Made by a program: the position numbers and the translations under genes. Under the pieces are notes generated by a model. The model ran no database searches and was not told where the DNA came from. It worked only from the letters and a program-made list of their open reading frames with translations. A stretch of DNA of 64,000 nt from Chloroflexota bacterium (GTDB lineage Bacteria; Chloroflexota; Anaerolineae; Anaerolineales; Villigracilaceae): positions 21,156 to 85,155 of the forward strand of contig QMIW01000003.1 in the NCBI GenBank assembly GCA_024434165.1. Reading direction: 5' to 3'. This document shows positions 19,039 through 26,288 of the stretch, piece by piece; positions within the stretch are counted from its first letter, which is position 1; every line of letters begins with the position of its first letter.

Positions 19039-19500
19039 TTACTGGGTTATTCGAAACAGCAAGAAGAGGAGCAATCCCAACAACATCCCGGGCAACGCCG
19101 GGATCGAACCGGTCTGTCTGCGAATCCAAATTCTGCGCCAGACTTCCAAACCAAGTAAAGAAAGAATGACAGCAGGCAAAGGGAAAAGACATGCAAGTCC
19201 GCTGATGGCTAACAAATCTGCCCTACCGATGAGGCCCTTTCTATACCCATATCCGGTAAGCAGTACAGGCCACGTAGGTGGAAAAAACAAAAGCGGCAAA
19301 GCAAACCAGCCAGAAATATTTCGGAACAATCCCCAACCGCAGGCGAGTAGGACGATCCCTGTTTGTATTGGAGTTGCAGGTAGAGTAAGCAGGATCGTTC
19401 CAAGAAAAAACAGTTCGATGCCCGGTACAAGGCGGTAACGCAGATCAGCCAGGCTGAACAGGGTGAAGGATGCCAACGCAAAGGATTCGGTCAGAGTCAT
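19039..19500 (-). CDS. A24 prepilin peptidase-like membrane protein (second copy)
   Basis: 153 aa, about five TM helices. Shows the two aspartate motifs of type IV prepilin peptidases (TadV/CpaA type): ADLRYRLVP near residue 19 and GRADLLA near residue 92 in place of the usual GxGD. The first motif is followed by the usual hydrophobic stretch. It probably removes leader peptides from the Flp/TadE-like proteins encoded at 28519-29929. Starts with ATGA overlap to the VirB6-like gene. A second, more canonical copy lies at 22068-22463. Confidence 0.65.
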   Translation of the reverse strand: MTLTESFALASFTLFSLADLRYRLVPGIELFFLGTILLTLPATPIQTGIVLLACGWGLFRNISGWFALPLLFFPPTWPVLLTGYGYRKGLIGRADLLAISGLACLFPLPAVILSLLGLEVWRRIWIRRQTGSIPALPGMLLGLLLFLLFRITQ

Positions 19501-21179
19501 GATTTCTTATCTTCATCCTTGTCCTTGACCGGCATGAAAGTGATCATGCCCTGCACCTGGCTGGCATTGCCGAGTTCCGAAGCGCGGTACAGCGGGTCGC
19601 GCGCCTGGCTGATTTCCTCCGGATGATCCAGAACGGCGCGCACCATGCGGGCGGTGTCTTCGGGGTATTGCGCGGCAAGCGCATTCGGATCGAGACCGTG
19701 CTGGGAGATGTGAGGCGATAGGGCTTGAAAGCCGCGCTGGAAATCTTCAGTCGAGCCGTTGAAGTTGGATTGAATGGTGGAATTCACCGAAGGAGAAAAT
19801 CCAAAGTCCTGCGCCTCAGTCCGAGCACCATTAAAGCGCTGCATCCGTTCGCCGAGTTCTGCCTGTCTTGCGGCCAGTTCATGCCCATGAGCAAGCGAAC
19901 GGTTGTATGACGCGGGCGCGTGAAGCCCCAAGGCTTCGAATGTCGCCGCGCGCTGGGTGAGTTGCTGCGCCGCGTTCAGGTGACTCATGGCGGCTTCCCC
20001 GCCGCTTACTCCGCTCGCGGTTGTTGCAGATTCTGTTGCTGCCACACCCGTTCCGGCAACGCCCGCGACTCCGGCGCCTGCGCCGCTGGCAGCCAGCGCG
20101 CCAATCGAAACGATTTGTTGTGCCGCCTTGACCAGCTGACCAAACGCGTCCGCCGTGGTGGAGATGGTCATCTTTCCGAGAATGCCTGCCAGAGAAAGAA
20201 GCAATCCCGTCGCGCCCCACAGCCAGATCACGCGAAGGATGGCCGATAACAAGCCCTGCTGTCCGAACCAGGCGCTGGCGGCCATGCCAGCCTTGAAAAT
20301 CCCTCCGGCAACGACGGGCAACAGAGCAATCAGGATAACTGCCTTCAGCCATAGCGAGCGCAGCCAGGTCGCCTGCGGGAGAACGCTGGCGATGGCAAGC
20401 GGAGGAGCGAGAACGGCCAGGATGAATAAGACGGCATTCGCAGAGGCAAAGGCAAGCAGCATTCCGCCAATCGCAAGCAGGGAGCCGACGGAAAGACCAA
20501 TGGAGAGCAAACTGCCGAGGAAGGTCAGGTTGGCAAGGCCGAGCAGGACAGAGGTCGCTGCGGTGGACTCGACAAAGCTCACCGCCAGGACAGCTGTCTC
20601 GCCGATCACTTTTCCCACCATCCACCATCCGAGGCGGACGATCAGGTCGAGGAAAGGACCGGATACCACTGCCAGCACGCCCGCCGTGACCCAATCCCCG
20701 ACCACCCGCAGACCGCTGTCATCATCGCCGAGCAATCGTCCCCAATGATAGAGCGCCAATCGTAATAGAAATAAAGCAGGAGCCAGCGCCGCGGCGACCG
20801 GCAGACTGGATTGAGCCACCTTGCTGTAATCGCCCTGGCTCGGAGCCTGAACGATCTCGCCGATCACCTGCGTCCAGCGCGCCACCTCCTCGCTCATAGC
20901 GCGCACTTCCTTGTCGGCGGCTTTGTCGAAGATGCCAGCGAGGGCTTCAGAAATCGTCTCGGCGGGAAACACCAGATGATGGAAGATTTGCGAAATACTG
21001 GTGATGGTCGAACCGCCGCCACCCTCCGGAGGGGGCGGGGTCGGAGTGGGAGGCGGGGTTGGCGTGATGTCATAAGCCGGGCTTGAGGCGTGAACAGGCG
21101 CGGCTGCCATCGCCAGACTGCTGAGGGACATCAGGGCGAGCAATAGGGCAAGGATGATGAAGGGACGGGCGCGTTTCAT
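19497..21179 (-). CDS. VirB6/TrbL-like polytopic channel protein
   Basis: 560 aa: signal peptide (1-25), Pro/Thr linker (TPTPPPTPTPPPP), a periplasmic helical part, then six to seven TM segments between about 125 and 350 with Gly/Ala-rich helices, and an Ala/Gly/Ser-rich tail followed by a soluble, Gln/Ala-rich cytoplasmic domain. This is the classic TrbL/VirB6 plan for the inner-membrane channel of type IV secretion systems. It overlaps the Cas4-like gene upstream and the prepilin peptidase downstream by 4 bp each, so it is translated in one operon. Confidence 0.7.
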   Translation of the reverse strand: MKRARPFIILALLLALMSLSSLAMAAAPVHASSPAYDITPTPPPTPTPPPPEGGGGSTITSISQIFHHLVFPAETISEALAGIFDKAADKEVRAMSEEVARWTQVIGEIVQAPSQGDYSKVAQSSLPVAAALAPALFLLRLALYHWGRLLGDDDSGLRVVGDWVTAGVLAVVSGPFLDLIVRLGWWMVGKVIGETAVLAVSFVESTAATSVLLGLANLTFLGSLLSIGLSVGSLLAIGGMLLAFASANAVLFILAVLAPPLAIASVLPQATWLRSLWLKAVILIALLPVVAGGIFKAGMAASAWFGQQGLLSAILRVIWLWGATGLLLSLAGILGKMTISTTADAFGQLVKAAQQIVSIGALAASGAGAGVAGVAGTGVAATESATTASGVSGGEAAMSHLNAAQQLTQRAATFEALGLHAPASYNRSLAHGHELAARQAELGERMQRFNGARTEAQDFGFSPSVNSTIQSNFNGSTEDFQRGFQALSPHISQHGLDPNALAAQYPEDTARMVRAVLDHPEEISQARDPLYRASELGNASQVQGMITFMPVKDKDEDKKS

Positions 21180-22078
21180 AAATTGGACAGGGCGTGAGGG
21201 GAAAGGAGGTTTTTCTCAAAACACAGGTTTTGGTATCCGCAGCTCTTGCAGATCGAAGGCTGGCGCAGGGCGTTCAAAGGTGGATGCGGTCCGTTCTTCG
21301 CCAGATCGGACAGGGATTGAACCATGCGTTCCAAATCCCTGTCCGCGAGGGTCTGGTCGTAATGCTGGACTTCGCCGGTTTCGCGATCCAGGGCAAAGAC
21401 CGTCGGGGTGTTCGGCCAGGGTTGTTTGCTGGAGGAATTACAGCGCCGCATGAGCGCGAACCGCAGTTGGTCCTGTTCCATCCGCGAAACAAGCAACCCG
21501 ATCCTGGTTTCCGTCACGTGACCGACTGGAACTTTCCACACCAAGACATCGAACTGCACAGGCAGTCGGGCGAAGGGCAGGACGAGCAGAACCTTTTCGC
21601 TGGAGAGGATGTACTCCGAGTCTCGCTCGATCTTCATCCCGATCCGCCAGTCCTGGGAAAGAAATGCCCATGTCCGCACGTAGATGAAAAGATTGCGCCA
21701 GTCTCCTCCGAGATTATTAATCGCATGTTGCGAACCAAAGCGACGCGCCATGTCAATTTTCCCACCGCGAAACAAGGGCAGGAGTTCGGGCGCTCGAACA
21801 GGGTTCTGGTTGCGATATTCCTCGACTTTGCGGACATATTCCCGGACATCGTCGATCAGATTTTCGAATCCATAGCGTGTGAGATGGTCCAGCAGAGTCC
21901 CGCCGCTGGTCAGGTCCTGCAGGGATTGCCAGACCGGATCGAACGGCGGTGTTGGGTCCGCGCCGGCCAACCACCAGCGCGCGGCAGCCGGACAGAATAC
22001 GTACAGCATCGCCGAAAGGATCGGATGACCGCGCGCGTTATTGCGGTTGAGCAGGGCAAGGAAGAGGTCAGTGTACAT
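21176..22078 (-). CDS. Cas4-like PD-(D/E)XK superfamily protein with Fe-S cysteines
   Basis: 300 aa. An N-terminal Cys in the context YVFCPAAARWW (C29) and a C-terminal triad CKSCGYQNLC (C277, C280, C286) reproduce the four-cysteine iron-sulphur signature of Cas4/AddB-type nucleases, where the first Cys and last three clamp the domain. The PD-(D/E)XK active-site residues between them are not obvious: the VFALDRETGEV stretch is the nearest match. It may therefore be structural or divergent. No cas genes or CRISPR array are nearby. It overlaps the A24 peptidase gene by 11 bp and the VirB6-like gene by 4 bp, so it belongs to the transfer operon, perhaps in DNA end processing. Confidence 0.55.
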   Translation of the reverse strand: MYTDLFLALLNRNNARGHPILSAMLYVFCPAAARWWLAGADPTPPFDPVWQSLQDLTSGGTLLDHLTRYGFENLIDDVREYVRKVEEYRNQNPVRAPELLPLFRGGKIDMARRFGSQHAINNLGGDWRNLFIYVRTWAFLSQDWRIGMKIERDSEYILSSEKVLLVLPFARLPVQFDVLVWKVPVGHVTETRIGLLVSRMEQDQLRFALMRRCNSSSKQPWPNTPTVFALDRETGEVQHYDQTLADRDLERMVQSLSDLAKNGPHPPLNALRQPSICKSCGYQNLCFEKNLLSPHALSNL

Positions 22079-22463
22079 ACCAAGATAACAGAAGGAAGGG
22101 GAGGGTCCGCCATGCGGCGGGGGATTTCACGTCCGTCATCGGTTGTTTTCTGATGACTCGCCAGATGATCTGTGCAAAACCAGTCATGAAGAATGAAATA
22201 AACATGAAGAGAAGAGCGTGAGGAAATCCCTCGACCGGCAATGTCCACAGCAACGCCATCCAGAGTTTGACATCCCCCGCGCCCATCCAGCCTCCCGCCC
22301 AGGCCCACAACAATCCAAAACTGGCAAGCCATATTTCAAGGCGACCGGGAAAATGTGCGATCACTCCCGCCGCGAGCAGGGGTAGCGTGCACCAGTTCGG
22401 GATTCGTCGGGCGCGGAGGTCGTACAGGCTTATCGCCAGGGCGTATATGAGCAACCAGATCAT
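22068..22463 (-). CDS. A24 prepilin peptidase (TadV/CpaA type)
   Basis: 131 aa, four to five TM helices. Both catalytic motifs are clear: LYDLRARRIPN (first Asp) and GWMGAGDVKLW (GxGD, second Asp). Cleaves leader peptides of Flp-type pilins and pseudopilins at the inner membrane; substrates would be Flp (29750-29929) and the TadE/G-like proteins. It is the first gene of the minus-strand conjugation block, divergent from the LuxR cassette across a 224-bp region. Confidence 0.8.
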   Translation of the reverse strand: MIWLLIYALAISLYDLRARRIPNWCTLPLLAAGVIAHFPGRLEIWLASFGLLWAWAGGWMGAGDVKLWMALLWTLPVEGFPHALLFMFISFFMTGFAQIIWRVIRKQPMTDVKSPAAWRTLPFLLLSWYVH

Positions 22464-22535
22464 TGGTTGCTCATCATATTTGGAATGGGGTAGAGGTATG
22501 GGGAATGTGTCGGTTTGAATTAGCGACAGTCAGCC

Positions 22536-22563
22536 TTGACGGGCGGGCATTCATGACTATAAT
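22536..22563 (+). promoter_or_regulatory. Sigma70-type promoter P1 (TTGACG-16-TATAAT)
   Basis: TTGACG at 22536-22541 and a perfect TATAAT at 22558-22563, 16-bp spacer, plus strand. The predicted start is near 22570. The transcript would meet a hairpin terminator at 22596-22625, so this promoter may give a ~50-nt RNA or feed the LuxR gene by read-through. Confidence 0.6.
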
Positions 22564-22595
22564 ACTTGTTGCGACCTGCCCCCCTCAGGCCGCAG

Positions 22596-22625
22596 CAGCC
22601 GCCGCAAGGCGGCTGTCTTTGTTGT
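22596..22625 (+). terminator. GCAA-loop hairpin followed by a T-rich tract
   Basis: Perfect 8-bp stem CAGCCGCC/GGCGGCTG (22596-22603 and 22608-22615) closed by a GCAA tetraloop and followed by TCTTTGTTGT. It lies between P1 and P2, upstream of the LuxR gene, so it acts as an attenuator or ends a short RNA. Confidence 0.55.
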
Positions 22626-22650
22626 GCGACCGCTGCAAAAAAGCGGGTTC

Positions 22651-22680
22651 TTGACGGAAGAACATTTGTTCTACTATAAT
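22651..22680 (+). promoter_or_regulatory. Promoter P2 with LexA-type palindrome in the spacer
   Basis: TTGACG at 22651-22656 and TATAAT at 22675-22680, 18-bp spacer. The spacer contains AGAACATTTGTTCT (22659-22672), a perfect inverted repeat matching GAAC-N4-GTTC, the SOS box of Gram-positive-type LexA. A repressor bound there would block RNA polymerase. The start codon of the LuxR gene is only 8 bases after the -10 box, predicting a leaderless mRNA. Confidence 0.7.
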
Positions 22681-22687
22681 CCCGGGC

Positions 22688-23101
22688 ATGTCTATCTGGG
22701 ATCGCTTGTTGTACCTGATAGGCTTGCGTCCAACGCCCGGCCCCCGAACCTATCGTTTCGATGCGAGTGACAGCCTGCAAGTCACCCTTTCGACAATTGC
22801 CCAAGACGAGGGTCGCCCTGAACACGAATTGATCCCTGAACTCCTGAACGCCGGCCTGACACAATACACTTCTCACGAAAGGTTATGGAAGAGGTGGGAG
22901 ACTCTCTCCTCACGCGAGAAGGATGTGGTTGCCCTAGTTTGCCTGGAATACACTAACAGCCAGATCGCGGCCCGTCTGAACATCTCCCCTGATACGGTCA
23001 AGGCTCGGCTGGCAAATGTATTCCGAAAATTCGGCATACATAAGCGCTCGGACCTGCGCCTCCTGCTGGCGCATTGGGATTTCAGCGCGTGGGAGAGGTA
23101 G
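22688..23101 (+). CDS. LuxR-type HTH transcriptional regulator
   Basis: 137 aa. The C-terminal 65 residues are a GerE/LuxR helix-turn-helix: LSSREKDVVALVCLEYTNSQIAARL, then SPDTVKARLANVFRKFGI, with the usual Val/Lys recognition-helix positions. The N-terminal ~65 residues are not a receiver or autoinducer domain. The protein may therefore act without a ligand. ATG 22688 sits at the predicted +1 of promoter P2, so it is likely translated from a leaderless mRNA. It is first in a cassette with a RecA-fold protein, a small helical protein and a family B polymerase. Confidence 0.8.
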   Translation: MSIWDRLLYLIGLRPTPGPRTYRFDASDSLQVTLSTIAQDEGRPEHELIPELLNAGLTQYTSHERLWKRWETLSSREKDVVALVCLEYTNSQIAARLNISPDTVKARLANVFRKFGIHKRSDLRLLLAHWDFSAWER

Positions 23102-23235
23102 GTATTTTTTGGTTCCTCCCCTCCAGGTGAGGCTGCGAACGATCTCCATCCCCATATCTGGCGCACCCGTTTCTTACCCGAAATATCCCCGTCAGGGGAC
23201 TTTTTGTTTTCCGTGTATGCCTGTATTCTGACGGC

Positions 23236-23766
23236 ATGAATATTCTTCCCGTTCTCAAAACCGGCCGTCTGATTGCCCTCTTTACGCCTCACGCGGGGCG
23301 CGAGGAAAGCATGGCGCTGATTGCCGAACTTGCCCTGCGCGGCGCGGTCACTGTGCTGGACGGCGGCAATCGTTTCATGCCTTATCGGGTGGCGCAGCTG
23401 CTGCGGCGCAACACCGTGGACCTCGCCTCCGTCTCGAAGCGCGTGTTTCTCCGCCGGGCGTTCACCTGCTACGAAATGAATTCCCTGCTGGCGGACACGC
23501 CCGCATTCCCCCAGCCCTATATCGTCCTGGATTTGCTGCACACCTTCTACGACGATCACGTCCCCATCGGTGAAAGCAACCGTCTCTTGATATCCTGCCT
23601 CGGGCAAATCCACCGGCTGGGATTGTCTGCCCCAGTGGTCGTCACCCTCGCGCCGCCGCTGGCGGAAGAGCGCGCCTTTCTCATCGAACAAGTCTGCGCC
23701 GGCGCAGATCAGTTATTCACACCTGGGGCGGATGTACCGCGTTCATCTCAACTGAGCTTGTTCTAA
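23236..23766 (+). CDS. RecA-fold protein without a P-loop
   Basis: 176 aa. The pattern of a hydrophobic strand, a missing P-loop (ALFTPHAGREESM instead of GxxxxGK[ST]), VTVLDGGNRF, an Arg-rich helix, PYIVLDLLHTFYDD (Walker-B-like strand) and LSAPVVVTLAPP follows the core of RecA/KaiC/SulA-type folds. It ends with SSQLSLF, a C-terminal motif that resembles a beta-clamp binding peptide (QLSLF). A weak hairpin (TCCCC/GGGGA, 23186-23199) followed by T-rich sequence precedes it. Catalytic ATPase activity is unlikely. It may act as a polymerase accessory, like ImuA in mutasomes; this is inference. Confidence 0.45.
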   Translation: MNILPVLKTGRLIALFTPHAGREESMALIAELALRGAVTVLDGGNRFMPYRVAQLLRRNTVDLASVSKRVFLRRAFTCYEMNSLLADTPAFPQPYIVLDLLHTFYDDHVPIGESNRLLISCLGQIHRLGLSAPVVVTLAPPLAEERAFLIEQVCAGADQLFTPGADVPRSSQLSLF

Positions 23767-23797
23767 CTTGATACTTGACACCTGAAACTTGGCACTC

Positions 23798-24064
23798 ATG
23801 GGCCGCACCGTCATCACCATCACTCAGCAGTTGAACGAAACCGAGAGCATGTTGTCTCGCTTCCGCAGGACCCTGCGGCGGAGCGACCAGTATATCTTCG
23901 ACGGTCTCTTTGCCGCCGCGCGTCGGCACATCGCCGCGATCGGGCAGGCGGAGTCGCTTCTGCCATTCGAGTCGGCATTGCTCGCCATGTTGCTGGAACA
24001 GGCAAAGGAAATTGCGGTTCTCCAACAGGAACTCGATGAACTGAAAAAGAAGCGCACGTGTTGA
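23798..24064 (+). CDS. Small helical protein upstream of the polymerase
   Basis: 88 aa from ATG 23798 (MGRTVITITQQ). Predicted all-helical, with a C-terminal heptad-like coiled coil (LLEQAKEIAVLQQELDELKKK). No family recognised. It lies between the RecA-fold gene (31-bp gap) and the polymerase gene, same strand. No clear ribosome binding site. A structural accessory role is plausible but unproven. Confidence 0.55.
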   Translation: MGRTVITITQQLNETESMLSRFRRTLRRSDQYIFDGLFAAARRHIAAIGQAESLLPFESALLAMLLEQAKEIAVLQQELDELKKKRTC

Positions 24065-24119
24065 TTGACATAGCCGTGTCGAAACATTTGTGTTGACTAG
24101 CATAGCTGTGTCGAAACAT
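24061..24119 (+). repeat. Two direct repeats, 32-bp period, at the polymerase start
   Basis: CATAGCCGTGTCGAAACAT (24069-24087) and CATAGCTGTGTCGAAACAT (24101-24119) differ by one base. The upstream TTGA also repeats at the same 32-bp offset (24061 and 24093). The second copy contains the polymerase ATG (24118). Possible operator or initiator sites, or copies of the mini-repeat also found inside the polymerase gene (25775-25795). Confidence 0.6.
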
Positions 24120-26283
24120 GGATGAGGCAACTGGCTGGCTGTTGGATGTGTACGCGGACACGGAAGGCGGGATCGTGCTGTGGCTGCTGGCGGACGACGA
24201 CAAACGCCTGCGCCTGCGCATGGACTTCGACGTTATGTTTTACGCCGCGGGGGATTTCGCTCTCTTGCGCCAGGCATGGATGTACTTGAAAGAAAAAAAT
24301 GTAAAACTGGAGCGCGCAACCCGCCGCGATCTCTTTCTCGGCAAGCGCGATGTATTGGCAATTACCACATCCAACCCTACGGAACTCCCCAAAATCTTTG
24401 CAGACCTTTCGCGACGATTTCCATCGTTGGATTACTACGATGCCGACATCCCCCTCAGCCTGCGATTTATCGCGCAGACGGATACCCATTTATTGGGACG
24501 CTGCCGCGTCGAACTGGATGGTGAACGGGTTTGGTCCATTGAGCCTTTGGACTCACCCTGGGAGATTGACCCGGCTCCCATCCCTCTGCGAATCCTGACT
24601 CTCAGCCCGGATGAGAATCCTGTGGTTCGCAAACCCAGGAACCTTCGCGTTGGAAATAAAGAGAAAGAATACAGCCTGTCGCTCGAACCAACTCGGGCTT
24701 TTCTGATCAGCCTGAAGTCCGACCTGAAACGCTTTGATCCCGACCTGATCCTGACCGACTACGGCGACACGTGGTTGTTCCCGCAGTTGAAAATCTGGTC
24801 GCAGGAGAGCGGGCTTGATTTGAATCCCAATCGCGATGAGGATAAACAAGTCCTGACGCGCCGCGCCGATAGTTATTTTGCATACGGACAGTTGATCTAT
24901 CGCGGCGCGCAGGCGCATTTGTTTGGCCGCTGGCACATTGACCGCAGGAACGCCATGTCGTTTGGGGAATATGGTCTGGAAGGCGCGATGGAGCAGGCGC
25001 GCGTCACAGGTCTTGGCGTGCAGGAGATGGCGCGCAAATCCCCCGGCGCAGGGATCACTGCCATGCAGATGCTGACCGCATTGAGAAGCGGCGTCATGAT
25101 CCCCGTACAAAAACAGCAGGTCGAAGGGAGGAAGACGCTGGCTGACTTGATCCGCGCCGATCATGGCGGGCTGATCTATCAGCCCATTATCGGTGTGCAT
25201 GGCAATGTGGCGCAGATTGATTTCTCCTCCATGTATCCGGCGATCATGGTCAAGCACAATATATCTCCGGAAACTGTCGGCAAAGAAAATGCGCCGGAAG
25301 GATTGGTCCCCAAAACCTTGCGACCTCTTTTGGAAAAACGCCTGGCGCTCAAGAACATTCTTTCGGACCTCCATCCGCGCGATTGCCGTATCGAAATCCT
25401 CAAGGCGCGCGCCGCGGCGCTCAAGTGGCTGCTGGTGGTTTGCTTTGGGTATCTGGGCTATAAGAATGCCCGCTTTGGAAAGATCGAATCGCACGAAGCC
25501 GTGACTGCCATGAGCCGCGAGTTGATGCTGCAGGCAAAGGAAATCGCGGAGGATATGGGATATGTTGTTTTGCACATGTATATTGACTGCCTGTTTGTCC
25601 AGCAGGAGGGTTTTCATAGGTCATTGGATTTTGCACCGCTGATGAATGCCATTGAAGAGAAAACGGGCATCCCCATTGCATTGGAAGGAGTCTTCAAGTG
25701 GGTGGCTTTCCCGGCTTCCAAGCGGGATGCGCGTGTACCCGTGCCTAATCAATACTTCGGCGCTTTTCAGGCTTGCACTGAGCCATGTCGAAGTGATGGG
25801 ACGATCAAATATCGCGGCATTGAATTGAGAAGACGGGACACAACCATGTGGGTGCGAAAGATTCAGTTGGCGGCGCTCGAAATTCTCGCACAGGCGGACA
25901 CGCCGGAGGAACTGGCGGGCTATATCCCCGACGTGTTCGCGCTGGTCGAACGCGCCAGACGCGACTTGAAAGCCGGCCGCGTTCCTCTCGAAGAGTTGAT
26001 CGTCAGGCAGAAATTGAGCCGCGTTCTGGATGGATACAAATCCCCCTCGCCCGCCGCACGCGCGGCAATGCAGTTGAAAGCGATGGGCAGGGAGATCGCG
26101 CCCGGTCAATCGGTTGCGTTCCTGTTTACGCGCGGCGGTTCCGAGGTCCACGCCTGGGAGCTTGGAGAGGCGCTGAACCCCGGAAGATTGGATACGAAAA
26201 GGTACTTCAAACTGCTGGATCGGGCGATACAAACTGTGCTCGATCCGCACAGACGATCATGTGTTTCGGAACGATTGTTGTGA
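24118..26283 (+). CDS. Divergent family B DNA polymerase
   Basis: 721 aa. Polymerase motif A DFSSMYPAIM (Asp368), motif B K436 (KWLLVVCFGYLGYKNARFG region) and the conserved RGIELRRRDT block identify family B. Motif C, normally YxDTDS, reads MYIDCLFV: two residues are missing, so only Asp490 remains and the second metal-binding Asp is lost. The N-terminal exonuclease region lacks the DxE motif. The enzyme may be inactive, need a partner, or be a specialised low-fidelity polymerase. An extra ACTEPCRS segment before DGTIKYRG is encoded by a mini-repeat inserted in frame. Last gene of the SOS-type cassette; it converges on the secreted-protein gene 6 bp away. Confidence 0.75.
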   Translation: MDEATGWLLDVYADTEGGIVLWLLADDDKRLRLRMDFDVMFYAAGDFALLRQAWMYLKEKNVKLERATRRDLFLGKRDVLAITTSNPTELPKIFADLSRRFPSLDYYDADIPLSLRFIAQTDTHLLGRCRVELDGERVWSIEPLDSPWEIDPAPIPLRILTLSPDENPVVRKPRNLRVGNKEKEYSLSLEPTRAFLISLKSDLKRFDPDLILTDYGDTWLFPQLKIWSQESGLDLNPNRDEDKQVLTRRADSYFAYGQLIYRGAQAHLFGRWHIDRRNAMSFGEYGLEGAMEQARVTGLGVQEMARKSPGAGITAMQMLTALRSGVMIPVQKQQVEGRKTLADLIRADHGGLIYQPIIGVHGNVAQIDFSSMYPAIMVKHNISPETVGKENAPEGLVPKTLRPLLEKRLALKNILSDLHPRDCRIEILKARAAALKWLLVVCFGYLGYKNARFGKIESHEAVTAMSRELMLQAKEIAEDMGYVVLHMYIDCLFVQQEGFHRSLDFAPLMNAIEEKTGIPIALEGVFKWVAFPASKRDARVPVPNQYFGAFQACTEPCRSDGTIKYRGIELRRRDTTMWVRKIQLAALEILAQADTPEELAGYIPDVFALVERARRDLKAGRVPLEELIVRQKLSRVLDGYKSPSPAARAAMQLKAMGREIAPGQSVAFLFTRGGSEVHAWELGEALNPGRLDTKRYFKLLDRAIQTVLDPHRRSCVSERLL
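25775..25795. repeat. Mini-repeat inserted in the polymerase reading frame
   Basis: CACTGAGCCATGTCGAAGTG type sequence, with partly complementary ends, interrupts the family B block between FGAFQ and DGTIKYRG. It shares AGCC(A/G)TGTCGAA with the first repeat upstream of the gene, and nearly so with the second. Such short dispersed elements are common in intergenic DNA; here one lies in a coding frame without breaking it. Confidence 0.5.
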
Positions 26284-26288
26284 AAGGA

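Noticed and set aside
24553..25617. 354-aa minus-strand frame opposite the polymerase gene
   Set aside because: Antisense shadow of a gene with clear family B motifs; composition is His/Arg/Gln-rich as expected for a reverse frame.
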